From positions 1 through 14,948 of the forward strand of contig CAZFPO010000068.1 of assembly GCA_964521105.1 (NCBI GenBank): DNA of 14,948 nt, given 5' to 3'. A program made the position numbers and the translations under genes. The stretch comes from JAQUGA01 sp964521105 (lineage in GTDB: Bacteria; Bacteroidota; Bacteroidia; Bacteroidales; WCHB1-69). Positions 1-7,325 of the stretch are shown here, in pieces. The notes below the pieces were generated by a model. It did no database searches. It had not been told where the DNA came from and saw only the letters and a program-made list of their open reading frames with translations. Each line of letters begins with the position of its first letter. Position 1 is the stretch's first letter.

Positions 1-101
1 GATAAATGGCAAAATGGCTTTTTATATAAGCGAATTGATACTTAATCAGAATATGGATAGTGTTTGTCGAGAAAACAAAAAGGTTTAACAAGACAATAAA
101 A
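1..101. other. Window-edge stretch, no assignable gene
   Basis: On the plus strand one frame is open from the window edge to a TAA at about 43-45, ending in residues YKRIDT. A second frame is open to a TAA at about 87-89. Either could be the last codons of a plus-strand gene converging on the aminotransferase, but both are too short to judge. No -7 box or hairpin was seen apart from the T-tract side of the terminator at 102-128. Confidence 0.3.
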
Positions 102-128
102 AAGAGCATCACTAAAAATGATGCTCTT
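102..128 (-). terminator. Intrinsic terminator after the aminotransferase gene
   Basis: A perfect 10-bp inverted repeat has arms AAGAGCATCA (102-111) and TGATGCTCTT (119-128) with a 7-base loop. Read on the minus strand, the stem is followed at once by TTTTTATTGTCT, a usable U-tract. It lies 23 bases past the aminotransferase stop codon, where the last transcription unit of the window should end. Read on the plus strand, the stem is followed by ATAGAAG, so termination in that direction would be weak. Confidence 0.8.
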
Positions 129-151
129 ATAGAAGTTCTTTGATATAAAAA

Positions 152-1489
152 TTATTGTGCAATTTGATGAATTTCCAGAGGATGGTGTTCTTTAAATTTT
201 TCTAACCGATACTTTAAATCAGGGAATTGATTTCTGTCAACTAATGAAACACATGCTCTTAAGCCTTCGGTTCGTTTACTGCCTGTTATTCCTAATGAAA
301 TTGCACTAATGCCATAATACAAAAATTCTTCTAGTAGGTCTTCACCACTAAAACCCGGATATGATATGGTAAAATAGAATCCATCGGCAATAGGTTCTTC
401 GCCATCGGTATCGTAAACAATATTGAACCCATTATCAACAAACATTTTTTTCATTTCGTGAGCTTTGCTTCCGTATTCTTTAACTTCGTTTAAATAGTTG
501 TATTTTCCTTCGTTGCAAGCTTTTAAAATTGCAGCTAGGGCATATTGTGCCGAGTGAGAAGTTCCGGAGCTTAGAGTGTAAACAGTTCCATAAACCATGG
601 CTCTGCCAAACGAAGGTGTACCAAAGAAGGGTATTAAACCCTCAAAATTTGCATTAAACAAAGCATCAGAAATTACCATAATACCAATTCTTTCGCCAGC
701 ATAACTAAATGCTTTAGAACTCGAAATAAACAAAATAAATTTATTGGTGTATTTTGCAACACTAGGCTGAAAAGGAGCAATGCCTGGTTTTGAAATATCT
801 CTTCTAAAATCCATTCCAAAATAGGCTAAATCTTCAATAACAACCACATCATATTTTGTTGCCAATTCGCCAATAATTTTTAGCTCTTTTTCGGTAAAAC
901 AAATCCACGCAGGGTTGTTTGGATTTGAATAAATCATCGAATGAATGTTCCCTTTCGATAATATAGATTCTAGTTTTTCTCTTAATTTGTCGCCACGATA
1001 GTCGTATACATCAAACGATTCAAAATTTAATCCTAACACTTTATGTTGTTGTTTTTGAACTGGAAAACCTGGGTCGATAAAAAGAGTTGTATTTTTTTGA
1101 GGGTTCATTTTCGACAATGTCAGAAAAGATGCAAAACCGCCCATCATTGAACCAACAGTTGGAATACAACTCTGAGGTTTAACATTGATATCGATAAAAT
1201 TTTTACAAAATTTGGCTGCTTCTTCTTTTAATTCGGGAATACCATCAATATCGGGATAAATGGCGGCAACATTATTTTTTAATGCCTCAATTTGAGCATT
1301 TATTCCAATAGATGAGGCTGGGATGCCCGGAATTCCCATTTCCATTCGGATAAATTTTGTTTGGGTTGCATTTTCTATGTCGTTAATTAGTTTTTTAATT
1401 TCACGGATAGATGCTTTGCCAATGCACATTATTGGACTTTCCTTAATAATGTTTTGTACAATGTCGTAATTAATTGGAGTGTCTTTCAT
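152..1489 (-). CDS. PLP-dependent aminotransferase (fold type I, class I/II)
   Basis: This is a 445-residue cytosolic enzyme of the aspartate-aminotransferase fold, which moves amino groups between an amino acid and a 2-oxo acid using pyridoxal phosphate. The usual landmarks are visible: NPNNP at 189-193, the D220-L-A-Y223 pair that contacts the pyridine nitrogen and the phenolic oxygen, the Schiff-base lysine K259 in SSSKA, R267 in the phosphate-binding GER segment, and R411 in GLRACVS as the likely substrate-carboxylate arginine. The length is slightly above the usual 390-430, mainly from an N-terminal extension of about 45 residues. ATG start. It follows the Mpv17-like gene by 30 bases and so is probably second in that operon, ending at the hairpin at 102-128. 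Amino-acid specificity cannot be read from the sequence; there is no biosynthetic neighbour to suggest one. Confidence 0.92.
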   Translation of the reverse strand: MKDTPINYDIVQNIIKESPIMCIGKASIREIKKLINDIENATQTKFIRMEMGIPGIPASSIGINAQIEALKNNVAAIYPDIDGIPELKEEAAKFCKNFIDINVKPQSCIPTVGSMMGGFASFLTLSKMNPQKNTTLFIDPGFPVQKQQHKVLGLNFESFDVYDYRGDKLREKLESILSKGNIHSMIYSNPNNPAWICFTEKELKIIGELATKYDVVVIEDLAYFGMDFRRDISKPGIAPFQPSVAKYTNKFILFISSSKAFSYAGERIGIMVISDALFNANFEGLIPFFGTPSFGRAMVYGTVYTLSSGTSHSAQYALAAILKACNEGKYNYLNEVKEYGSKAHEMKKMFVDNGFNIVYDTDGEEPIADGFYFTISYPGFSGEDLLEEFLYYGISAISLGITGSKRTEGLRACVSLVDRNQFPDLKYRLEKFKEHHPLEIHQIAQ

Positions 1490-1519
1490 ATCTTATAATA
1501 ATTTCTTGTTTTTCGTTTT

Positions 1520-2212
1520 TTATTTGCTTTTAAGAGAGGCTATTGCGAGTATAATTCCAAGTGCAATTCCTAATAATGCAGCAAAAAGTACTCTAAAATG
1601 TTCGGGTAAAATAAAAGTTATGGTATGCATGGGTATCCAAAAGAAAGGTATGGTTTTTTTAAAAACAAAATTCCATTGAACGTTCCAATTTAGTTTTGCC
1701 ATATTTTCGCCAAATTTGATAGGAGTAATTAAAGTGGTTAATTTTCCTTTGTTTTGGTCGATGTGCATGTCGGTAATTTTATGAAGTGTCATCATAAAGG
1801 GAGCATAAACCACATTTAAAAAAAAGCTTATACAAAATGCAACTCCTAATTTTTCGACTGAAAAGTCGGGGCTTTTAAATAATTCTATGGCATCATTGAG
1901 CCCTGCTTTTGATAAAAAAGCAACAGTTCCACCTCCAAACACATCAAATGCAATTTTTATGGTAATACCAAGTAATCCCCATATAATAGCTCTGGGTATT
2001 AGCCCAAAGCCTTTATTCATATAATTTCCGGTTTTTATTCGTGAACCAATTGATTCGCCAAATGTGGCTAAAATGGCAAACTTTATAAAACTTATTAAAA
2101 ATGCATGTTCGAGGTTAAATGTTAAATACCATTGATATACGCTATCAAATAAAAAAAATGGTAAAAAAAAGATAATTGCTCCGCCAATAACTAAGATGTC
2201 TTTTAACTTCAT
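1520..2212 (-). CDS. Mpv17/PMP22-like integral membrane protein
   Basis: This is a 230-residue polytopic membrane protein with about four to five hydrophobic segments. The frame is open up to an ATG at 2293, but I choose the ATG at 2212. That start gives a clean MKLKDI beginning, and a TACATTTG -7 box lies at 2233-2240, which would fall inside the longer version. The last roughly 50 residues (NWNVQW, then WIPMHTITFILPEHFRV, then a small-residue-rich helix) resemble the Mpv17/PMP22 family signature, in which a W-P segment is followed by N-F, V-P and R-V and a final helix. Eukaryotic members sit in peroxisomal or mitochondrial inner membranes and have been linked to channel activity; bacterial members are uncharacterised. 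The family call rests on pattern resemblance. The partner gene downstream is the aminotransferase, with no evident functional link. Confidence 0.7.
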   Translation of the reverse strand: MKLKDILVIGGAIIFFLPFFLFDSVYQWYLTFNLEHAFLISFIKFAILATFGESIGSRIKTGNYMNKGFGLIPRAIIWGLLGITIKIAFDVFGGGTVAFLSKAGLNDAIELFKSPDFSVEKLGVAFCISFFLNVVYAPFMMTLHKITDMHIDQNKGKLTTLITPIKFGENMAKLNWNVQWNFVFKKTIPFFWIPMHTITFILPEHFRVLFAALLGIALGIILAIASLKSK

Positions 2213-2232
2213 GTTTATTTTCTTGTTTTGGA

Positions 2233-2240
2233 CAAATGTA
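2233..2240 (-). promoter_or_regulatory. Bacteroidota-type -7 box for the Mpv17-like/aminotransferase unit
   Basis: The minus strand reads TACATTTG, an exact match to the Bacteroidota consensus TAnnTTTG, 20 bases upstream of the chosen ATG at 2212. The expected -33 TTG is not evident at the usual spacing. A leader of only about 10-15 bases is implied. Confidence 0.6.
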
Positions 2241-2357
2241 TAAGAATTTTTACAAACAATAAAACTTTTCAAAAAAAAGTTAATGTAATTCAAAAATTGA
2301 AGGTTGAGTTTTTAATTTTAGATGAGGTGTTCTATCAATAAAAGAAAAAAAGAGAAA

Positions 2358-2705
2358 TTATTTTCTTACAAAATGAGGCATTTCGTTAGGTATTTCCAAC
2401 GAAAGCTCAACGAGTCCTGCTTGTATCCCATTTTGAAACCAAGGGCATTGATAAATGAGTTTTTTTATTCCATTTTTTTCGATAGTATATGCATTCATTT
2501 TGCCTTCTGTCATCATTTCCATGATTTTTTGTTGAGCTTTTTCGGGATGGCAAGGCATTAAAGAATTTCCAATTAAGGCTTCTCCACCCCATTTTTCAAA
2601 CGTTTTTTTTGATTTTGTATTCATTGCAATTATTTTCCCATTTAGGTCGCAAACAGTAATTGCAACAGGAAGGTTTTCCATCCACGAGGGATTTTCATTT
2701 GACAT
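2358..2705 (-). CDS. Stand-alone PAS-domain protein
   Basis: This 115-residue soluble protein is essentially one PAS sensor domain (about residues 9-105). It starts with the typical LPVAITVCDLNGKIIAMN strand-turn-strand (12-29), continues through the helix around FEKWGGEALIGNSL and ends in the sheet VELSLEIP. The CHPEKAQQKI segment (52-61) recalls the PAS type found at the C-terminus of DUF438 proteins (PAS_10-like), which carry a CHP motif at the same place. There is no kinase, cyclase, DNA-binding or transmembrane part, so any output must act through a partner. C52 and H53 could contact a cofactor, but this cannot be decided here. The start lies 10 bases after the rfaE2 stop, so it is probably third in the flippase-rfaE2-PAS unit. 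Confidence 0.85.
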   Translation of the reverse strand: MSNENPSWMENLPVAITVCDLNGKIIAMNTKSKKTFEKWGGEALIGNSLMPCHPEKAQQKIMEMMTEGKMNAYTIEKNGIKKLIYQCPWFQNGIQAGLVELSLEIPNEMPHFVRK

Positions 2706-2715
2706 ATTTTCAGTT

Positions 2716-3207
2716 TTATTTATCCATTAAATTTTTTAGTATGGAGCTAGTGGAAAATCCTTCTACTAGAGGGATTGTAATCACCTCGCCACCTTTTTCT
2801 TTAACAATATCGTATCCAACGATTTGCTCGGGGGCATAATCGTTGCCTTTAATTAAAAAATCAGGTTGAACAATTTTAATGAGCTCATAAGGAGTGTCTT
2901 CATTAAATAGAATAACAGCATCGATAAATTGAAATGACGCTAACAAAAAAGCCCTAGCGTCTTCCGGATTTATTGGACGAGTTTCACCTTTAATTCGTTT
3001 TACCGAATTGTCCGAATTAAGCCCAACAATTAAAATGTCTCCAACGCTTGCAGCTTTTGATAAATAATCGGCATGTCCGATGTGAAGAATGTCGAAACAA
3101 CCGTTTGTAAAACTTATTTTTTTCTCCTTAAACCTCCAATAAGCTAATTTTTGTATTATTGTTTCGGGAGTGAAGATTTTATTATTAATTGCTGTTTGAT
3201 GATCCAT
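2716..3207 (-). CDS. rfaE2: D-glycero-beta-D-manno-heptose 1-phosphate adenylyltransferase
   Basis: This is a 163-residue nucleotidyltransferase of the cytidylyltransferase-like (HIGH) superfamily. In the heptose pathway the enzyme transfers AMP from ATP to heptose 1-phosphate, giving the ADP-heptose precursor used for LPS core or other surface glycans. Visible motifs are TNGCFDILHIGH (34-45), KGETRP (73-78) with the following adenylyltransferase-type PEDARA, IKGNDY (119-124) and the C-terminal nucleotide-binding FSTSSIL (151-157). It corresponds to the C-terminal domain of E. coli HldE; the kinase domain (RfaE1) is not in this window. A stand-alone adenylyltransferase is common in Bacteroidota. 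Its ATG overlaps the last 23 bases of the flippase-like gene, which suggests translational coupling. A relative acting on another sugar or polyol phosphate cannot be fully excluded. Confidence 0.88.
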   Translation of the reverse strand: MDHQTAINNKIFTPETIIQKLAYWRFKEKKISFTNGCFDILHIGHADYLSKAASVGDILIVGLNSDNSVKRIKGETRPINPEDARAFLLASFQFIDAVILFNEDTPYELIKIVQPDFLIKGNDYAPEQIVGYDIVKEKGGEVITIPLVEGFSTSSILKNLMDK

Positions 3208-4222
3208 TTTTATTTTTTGTTACAGAAGCCATGATTAATGAAAATAGTCCTAATAAGATAATGGTTATTGTTTGAATACTCCAACCTACCCATCCGGCAG
3301 CATAAGCTACTATAAATGGTGCATCGTAAAGCTTTAAGGTTTCGGCAATAATGGCAGGATAAATTCCAATGCCGCCTTGAACCAACATAAAAGCAATAGT
3401 TCCAAAATTAAAGCACGAAAACGCTGCAGATACTGGTAAATGAGATAATCCATCAAAAGCGAAAAACGCAACCAATGTCATTAAAAAATAGGAACCCCAA
3501 ATTGCTATGGTTAATAATAGAAACAAAATGGGCTGTTCTAATCGTGTTACAGAAGTAATTCCCTCAACAAATCCCCAAAATATTGACTTGAATTTTGTGA
3601 AAATGGAAAGGTTATTTAGCCTTTTTCGATAAATGAAAATAAAAATCAGTATTAAAAATCCTATTCCAAAAATTATGTATAAACCAATATTCCCAAGTGC
3701 ATTTTCGGCTTTACTTTGCATGGGCGAGAGGACGGTTTGTTGGAAATATCCATATAATCGATCAAATTCAATAATGAGTCCAGTAAAAAAAAGAATAATA
3801 AAAATAACTAAATCTAACGCTCGTTCGGCAATGATAGTTCCAAACGATTTTTGGAAAGGTATTTTTTCGTATTTCAACAAGAATGAACATCGCAAAACTT
3901 CGCCTAAACGAGGCAAGGCTAGGTTTGCAAAATACCCGACCATTACTGCAAAAAAAGAATTTTTAAAACTTGGATTATAACCCATTGGTTTTAAGAGTAA
4001 AAGTGAACGGTATGCTCGTGCAAAATGACTTATCAATCCTATTAAAAATGAAAGAAAAAGCCACCAATAGTTGGCGTTTTTAACAGAAATAAAAATTTCA
4101 TCAATTTGTACTGGTGTGAGTTTTCGGACAAATATCCAAACAAAAAATAATCCAATACTAAGGAATATTGATGCTTTTAAAAGATTTGCAATGTTTTTTT
4201 TCAAAAGATATATTTTGTACAA
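3185..4222 (-). CDS. Flippase-like / LPG synthase transmembrane-region protein (UPF0104)
   Basis: This inner-membrane protein of about 345 residues has around eight hydrophobic segments and matches the membrane half of the MprF/AglD/YbhN group. Family features include ARAYRSLLLLKPMGY (68-82), NLALPRLGEVLR (100-111), ERALDL (133-138) and QGGIGIYP (282-289). The cytosolic lysyl- or alanyl-transferase domain of MprF is absent, so a lipid or glycolipid flippase-like role is the better guess; the substrate is unknown. The first codon at 4220-4222 is TTG, not ATG, and no ATG occurs in frame before M80. A second TTG at 4202-4204 would remove six residues. A TAAGTTTG -7 box lies at 4248-4255. Overlap with rfaE2 hints at a role near heptose-containing glycans, but this is inference. 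Confidence 0.85.
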   Translation of the reverse strand: MYKIYLLKKNIANLLKASIFLSIGLFFVWIFVRKLTPVQIDEIFISVKNANYWWLFLSFLIGLISHFARAYRSLLLLKPMGYNPSFKNSFFAVMVGYFANLALPRLGEVLRCSFLLKYEKIPFQKSFGTIIAERALDLVIFIILFFTGLIIEFDRLYGYFQQTVLSPMQSKAENALGNIGLYIIFGIGFLILIFIFIYRKRLNNLSIFTKFKSIFWGFVEGITSVTRLEQPILFLLLTIAIWGSYFLMTLVAFFAFDGLSHLPVSAAFSCFNFGTIAFMLVQGGIGIYPAIIAETLKLYDAPFIVAYAAGWVGWSIQTITIILLGLFSLIMASVTKNKNGSSNSN

Positions 4223-4247
4223 AGTAAATAAAAACTAACTTAACAGG

Positions 4248-4255
4248 CAAACTTA
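4248..4255 (-). promoter_or_regulatory. Bacteroidota-type -7 box for the flippase-rfaE2-PAS unit
   Basis: The minus strand reads TAAGTTTG, an exact TAnnTTTG match, 25 bases upstream of the TTG start at 4222. A clear -33 element is not visible. Together with the 104-base gap from the eamA stop, it suggests a separate transcription unit. Confidence 0.5.
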
Positions 4256-4326
4256 TTTTTATGAATAAAACTAAAAGGGGGAAATTTTTAACATTGATTA
4301 AATTATATATTCCAATAAAGGTGGAA

Positions 4327-5244
4327 TTACAAAAAGAAAAAAGAAACGCCAATGACGGCTATTATTGCTCCAATAATTTCGGCAAACTTCACCTTTTCTT
4401 TAAAAAGAAAAATTGAAAAAGGGATTATTAGAATTGGGTTTACCGAAGTTATTGTTTGAACTATTCCGGGGTTTGCATATGTGATAGCAAGCATTGAAAA
4501 GCTGATTCCTAAAAATGGTCCAAAAAAAGCACCCAACGAAAGAGTTGCAAATGCACTGTGGTTTTTAACAGACGACATTATCGGTTTCCAACGTTTTAAA
4601 TAAGTGATAAGTATAACGAAACCTAAAATACCCGCAAAAAGTCGAATTTGAGTAGCATGGAAAGGCGAAACTTGGTCGTTTAAACCAGCTTTACTCATTA
4701 CAAGTCCGGATGCTTGACATACTGCTCCAATGAGAGAATATAAAATGCCTATTGATGAGTATCTTAATCCAATTTTTTGAGTTTTAATTTCGCCAACCAC
4801 TTTTTCTTTTTTACTGAAAATAACGAGTCCAATTCCCAAGGAGCCAAGAAACATTCCTAATATAGCTAAATAACCCATGGTTTCGTTCAAAAACAAAAAA
4901 CTTAAAAGCCCAGCCATTGGCGGAGCTAATGTCATCATAAGCAAGGCTACTCGGGGTCCAGTAATTGTAAATGCTTTAAATAAGAAAAGGTCGCCAATAA
5001 AAACTCCGATAAATCCTGATAGGAAAAGCCAAAACCAAGAATTAATTGGAACATTTAGAGGAATTGTGTTTTCGAGTGTAATAAAACACCAAATAAACAA
5101 AAATGATAATCCAATTATAAGTCGCCAAAAGTTAACTGCTAATGAACCGATTTTTTTTCCTGCAGAAGTAAAAGCCAACGCAGTAAAAGTCCAAAATATT
5201 GCGGTAATAATGGCGTAAACTTCTCCTAAATGGGCTTGTATCAT
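4327..5244 (-). CDS. EamA-family (drug/metabolite transporter superfamily) permease
   Basis: This is a 305-residue inner-membrane carrier with ten predicted helices arranged as two EamA repeats (about 8-144 and 163-304). Each repeat ends with the family's characteristic stretch: APPMAGLLSFLFLNE at 107-121, and NPILIIPFSIFLFKEK at 269-284, followed by a glycine-rich final helix. Family members export or import small metabolites such as amino acids, purines or riboflavin; the substrate here cannot be deduced. Its ATG overlaps the gltX stop codon in an ATGA arrangement (5241-5244), a classical sign of translational coupling, so it is the second gene of a gltX-eamA unit. A weak 6-bp inverted repeat (ATTCCA/TGGAAT) sits at the stop codon. 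Confidence 0.93.
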   Translation of the reverse strand: MIQAHLGEVYAIITAIFWTFTALAFTSAGKKIGSLAVNFWRLIIGLSFLFIWCFITLENTIPLNVPINSWFWLFLSGFIGVFIGDLFLFKAFTITGPRVALLMMTLAPPMAGLLSFLFLNETMGYLAILGMFLGSLGIGLVIFSKKEKVVGEIKTQKIGLRYSSIGILYSLIGAVCQASGLVMSKAGLNDQVSPFHATQIRLFAGILGFVILITYLKRWKPIMSSVKNHSAFATLSLGAFFGPFLGISFSMLAITYANPGIVQTITSVNPILIIPFSIFLFKEKVKFAEIIGAIIAVIGVSFFFL

Positions 5245-6767
5245 TTGTTAATTACTGAAATTGCATTTTTGACTCGTAAAATTGTTTCATCTACACCAAT
5301 AAAATCAATAATTTCGAATAAATCCGGTCCTTTGGCTGCTCCTACAATTGATAATCTAAGACAATTCATTACGGCACCCATATTATATTCGTTTTTTTGA
5401 ATGTATTCCATCACTAAATCGTGTGCAATAGTTTTATCAAATGGCTTTATTGAGCTTATTAATTCGGAAATTTCTGTTAATTGGTTTGGAGTATTTTCAT
5501 TCCACCTTTTTTTAATCACGGATTCGTCGAAATCTTGAGGTGCTTTAAAAAAGAAGGAGCTTTGGGTTATAAAGTCTTTTAAAAATTGACAGCGATCTTT
5601 TGTGAGTGAAACAATTAATTCTAGTTTTTCGATAGAAGTATTGATTCCATTTTGAGCAAAAATTGGAAGTAAAAGTTGGGATAGCTCATTATCACTTTTA
5701 TTGATTAAATATTGATGATTAAACCATCGAGCTTTTTCGAGGTCGAATTTTGCTCCCGATTTACTAATACGGTCAAGAGAGAATAATTCAATAAGCTCTT
5801 TCATCGAAAAAATTTCTTTTTCTAACCCAGAGTTCCAGCCTAAAAGAGCCAAAATATTAACAACAGCTTCGGCAAAGTAGCCACTTTCGCGATAACCCGA
5901 ACTTATTTCGCCCGTTTTTGGGTCTTTCCATTCGGTTGGGAAAACAGGAAATCCTAATCTGTCGCCATCACGTTTTGATAATTTTCCATTTCCATCGGGT
6001 TTAAGCAAAAGGGGTAAATGTGCAAATTGAGGCATCGATTTTTCCCAGCCTAAACATTGGTATAAAAAAACGTGTAAAGGGGCTGAGGGTAGCCATTCTT
6101 CTCCACGGATAACATGCGTAATTTCCATCAAATAATCATCTACTACGTTAGCTAAATGATACGTTGGCATTCCGTCTGACTTATACAAAACTTTATCATC
6201 GAGCGTTGATGTTTTTACTTTAACATTTCCCCTAATTAAATCGGTTAATTGAATTTCGTCATTTTCGGGCATTTTAATTCTAATTACATAGGGCGAATTA
6301 GAGTTCAATAATTGTTCCGTCTCATTTTTTGATAGATTTAAGGAGTTTCTTAAATTCAATCGTGTTTTTGAGTCGTATTGAAAAGCTGTTTTGTTTTTTT
6401 CGGCTTCTTTTCTTAAATTATCTAATTCTTCGGAAGTATCGAATGCGTAGTAAGCGAAATTATTTTGCAAAAGGTAATCGGCATATTGTTTATACATTTC
6501 TTTTCTGTCGGATTGACGATAAGGAGCGTGTTTTCCGCCAATGTGAACCCCTTCGTCGAATTTTATTCCAAGCCATGAAAGCGATTCAATAATATATTGT
6601 TCGGCTCCTTCCACAAAACGTGTTTGATCGGTGTCCTCGATGCGAAGGATAAAATCGCCTCCCAATTTACGGGCAAAAAGATAGTTATATAATGCAGTAC
6701 GAACACCACCAATATGCAAAGGTCCAGTTGGACTAGGTGCAAATCGCACACGAACTTTTGAAGACAT
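5241..6767 (-). CDS. gltX: Glutamate--tRNA ligase
   Basis: This class I aminoacyl-tRNA synthetase charges tRNA-Glu with glutamate in the cytosol; in organisms lacking GlnRS it may also mischarge tRNA-Gln. Landmarks: RFAPSPTGPLHIGG (8-21) containing the HIGH-type motif, LRIEDTD (41-47), YRQSDR (83-88), the substrate-binding RGEEWLPS (221-228) and the KMSKS-type loop KLSKRDGD (262-269). The C-terminal helical anticodon-binding part follows and ends with the NAISVINK tail. At 508 residues it is longer than the E. coli enzyme (471) but normal for Bacteroidota, which carry insertions in the middle of the protein. ATG start. A TACTTTTG box lies 30 bases upstream at 6798-6805. It ends by overlapping the eamA start. 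Confidence 0.98.
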   Translation of the reverse strand: MSSKVRVRFAPSPTGPLHIGGVRTALYNYLFARKLGGDFILRIEDTDQTRFVEGAEQYIIESLSWLGIKFDEGVHIGGKHAPYRQSDRKEMYKQYADYLLQNNFAYYAFDTSEELDNLRKEAEKNKTAFQYDSKTRLNLRNSLNLSKNETEQLLNSNSPYVIRIKMPENDEIQLTDLIRGNVKVKTSTLDDKVLYKSDGMPTYHLANVVDDYLMEITHVIRGEEWLPSAPLHVFLYQCLGWEKSMPQFAHLPLLLKPDGNGKLSKRDGDRLGFPVFPTEWKDPKTGEISSGYRESGYFAEAVVNILALLGWNSGLEKEIFSMKELIELFSLDRISKSGAKFDLEKARWFNHQYLINKSDNELSQLLLPIFAQNGINTSIEKLELIVSLTKDRCQFLKDFITQSSFFFKAPQDFDESVIKKRWNENTPNQLTEISELISSIKPFDKTIAHDLVMEYIQKNEYNMGAVMNCLRLSIVGAAKGPDLFEIIDFIGVDETILRVKNAISVINK

Positions 6768-6797
6768 AATTATAATTTTTTATTTATTAAAGAAGTG

Positions 6798-6805
6798 CAA
6801 AAGTA
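6798..6805 (-). promoter_or_regulatory. Bacteroidota-type -7 box for gltX
   Basis: The minus strand reads TACTTTTG, an exact TAnnTTTG match, about 30 bases before the gltX ATG. The same octamer precedes thyA. The region where a -33 element should lie is occupied by a perfect palindrome (6808-6833). Confidence 0.6.
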
Positions 6806-6807
6806 GT

Positions 6808-6833
6808 TTTTTTATCCGAAATGGGATAAAAAA
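6808..6833. repeat. Perfect 10-bp inverted repeat beside the gltX -7 box
   Basis: The arms are TTTTTTATCC (6808-6817) and GGATAAAAAA (6824-6833) with a 6-base loop. It begins 2 bases from the -7 box and covers the -10 to -35 span of the presumed promoter. It is not a standard intrinsic terminator: the T run is at the 5' side and the A run at the 3' side whichever strand is read. It could be an operator, or a weak hairpin at the end of the upstream transcript. Confidence 0.5.
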
Positions 6834-6881
6834 TATCTTTCATTTCAATACAAAGAAAGTGGGTTGAACAGACTAAAATTA

Positions 6882-7322
6882 CTAATTTTGAGCTTTGTCG
6901 TAATTTACTTCTTGTACCAATTTTCCGGTTTCGTCAAAAATTTTCCAAACGCCTACTTTTTCGCCCATTTTAAACTGACCTTTGTAGAAAATTTGTCCGT
7001 TTTCGTACCAAACAGTTTTTTCGCCATCGTCGATGCCATTAACGTAACTACCTTCGCTCCATTTGTTTCCATTTTCGAACCATGCGGTCCATTTTCCGTC
7101 GCGTTGTTCGTTTTTGTATGATCCTTCAATTTTTTTCTTCTCGCTGGGCCAGTAAACTATTTCTTTGGCTAACACTTTTTTATCGCCTTCTTTAGCGTAG
7201 TATTTTTCAATTTCGGGTTTACCGTTTGGGTATGATTTTTCAACAACTTTTTCGAGTTTAGGTTTACATGCTACAAAAATTAAAGCAATGCAAAGCACTA
7301 ATAATAAATACTTTTTATGCAT
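6882..7322 (-). CDS. MORN-repeat lipoprotein (YwqK-like)
   Basis: This 146-residue protein has a lipoprotein signal: positively charged start MHKK, a hydrophobic core, and a lipobox ending at C19 (FVAC). The mature part is built of MORN-type repeats of about 22-25 residues (near 31-45, 58-80, 81-104 and 105-128). Each carries the YENG or FENG, then G-x-Y/F, then DGKWT or VGVWK pattern. Such proteins are often named YwqK-family antitoxins, but here the export signal argues against an antitoxin role and no toxin-like partner is adjacent. Expected location is the periplasmic face of a membrane or the cell surface. Its start lies 3 bases after the OmpH-like gene, so it is the last gene of the recQ unit. 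Function is unknown; MORN repeats usually mediate protein or lipid contacts. Confidence 0.85.
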   Translation of the reverse strand: MHKKYLLLVLCIALIFVACKPKLEKVVEKSYPNGKPEIEKYYAKEGDKKVLAKEIVYWPSEKKKIEGSYKNEQRDGKWTAWFENGNKWSEGSYVNGIDDGEKTVWYENGQIFYKGQFKMGEKVGVWKIFDETGKLVQEVNYDKAQN

Positions 7323-7325
7323 TTT

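Noticed and set aside
1479..1679. Plus-strand ORF of 66 codons opposite the 3' end of the Mpv17-like gene
   Set aside because: It is antisense to a convincing membrane-protein gene; its hydrophobicity mirrors that gene, and it has no -7 box or family resemblance.
2213..2293. Upstream extension of the Mpv17-like protein to the ATG at 2293
   Set aside because: The added 27 residues are unlike the family, and a consensus -7 box falls inside the extension.
2289..2301. TTCAA/TTGAA hairpin after the PAS gene as a terminator
   Set aside because: It is an AT-rich 5-bp stem with a 3-base loop and is too weak; the T-run on the minus strand is more than 10 bases away.
4309..4327. ATTCCA/TGGAAT hairpin at the eamA stop as a terminator
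   Set aside because: The stem is only 6 bp, overlaps the stop codon, and the following tract is mixed A/T rather than a U run.
4158..4352. Minus-strand ORF of 64 codons spanning the eamA-flippase junction
   Set aside because: It overlaps the ends of two solid genes, covers their promoter spacer, and has low-complexity F/I/K-rich composition with no recognisable domain.
6882..7322. Reading the MORN lipoprotein as a YwqK-type antitoxin with a neighbouring toxin
   Set aside because: It has a lipobox and is exported, its neighbour is an OmpH-like protein, and no toxin-like gene is present.
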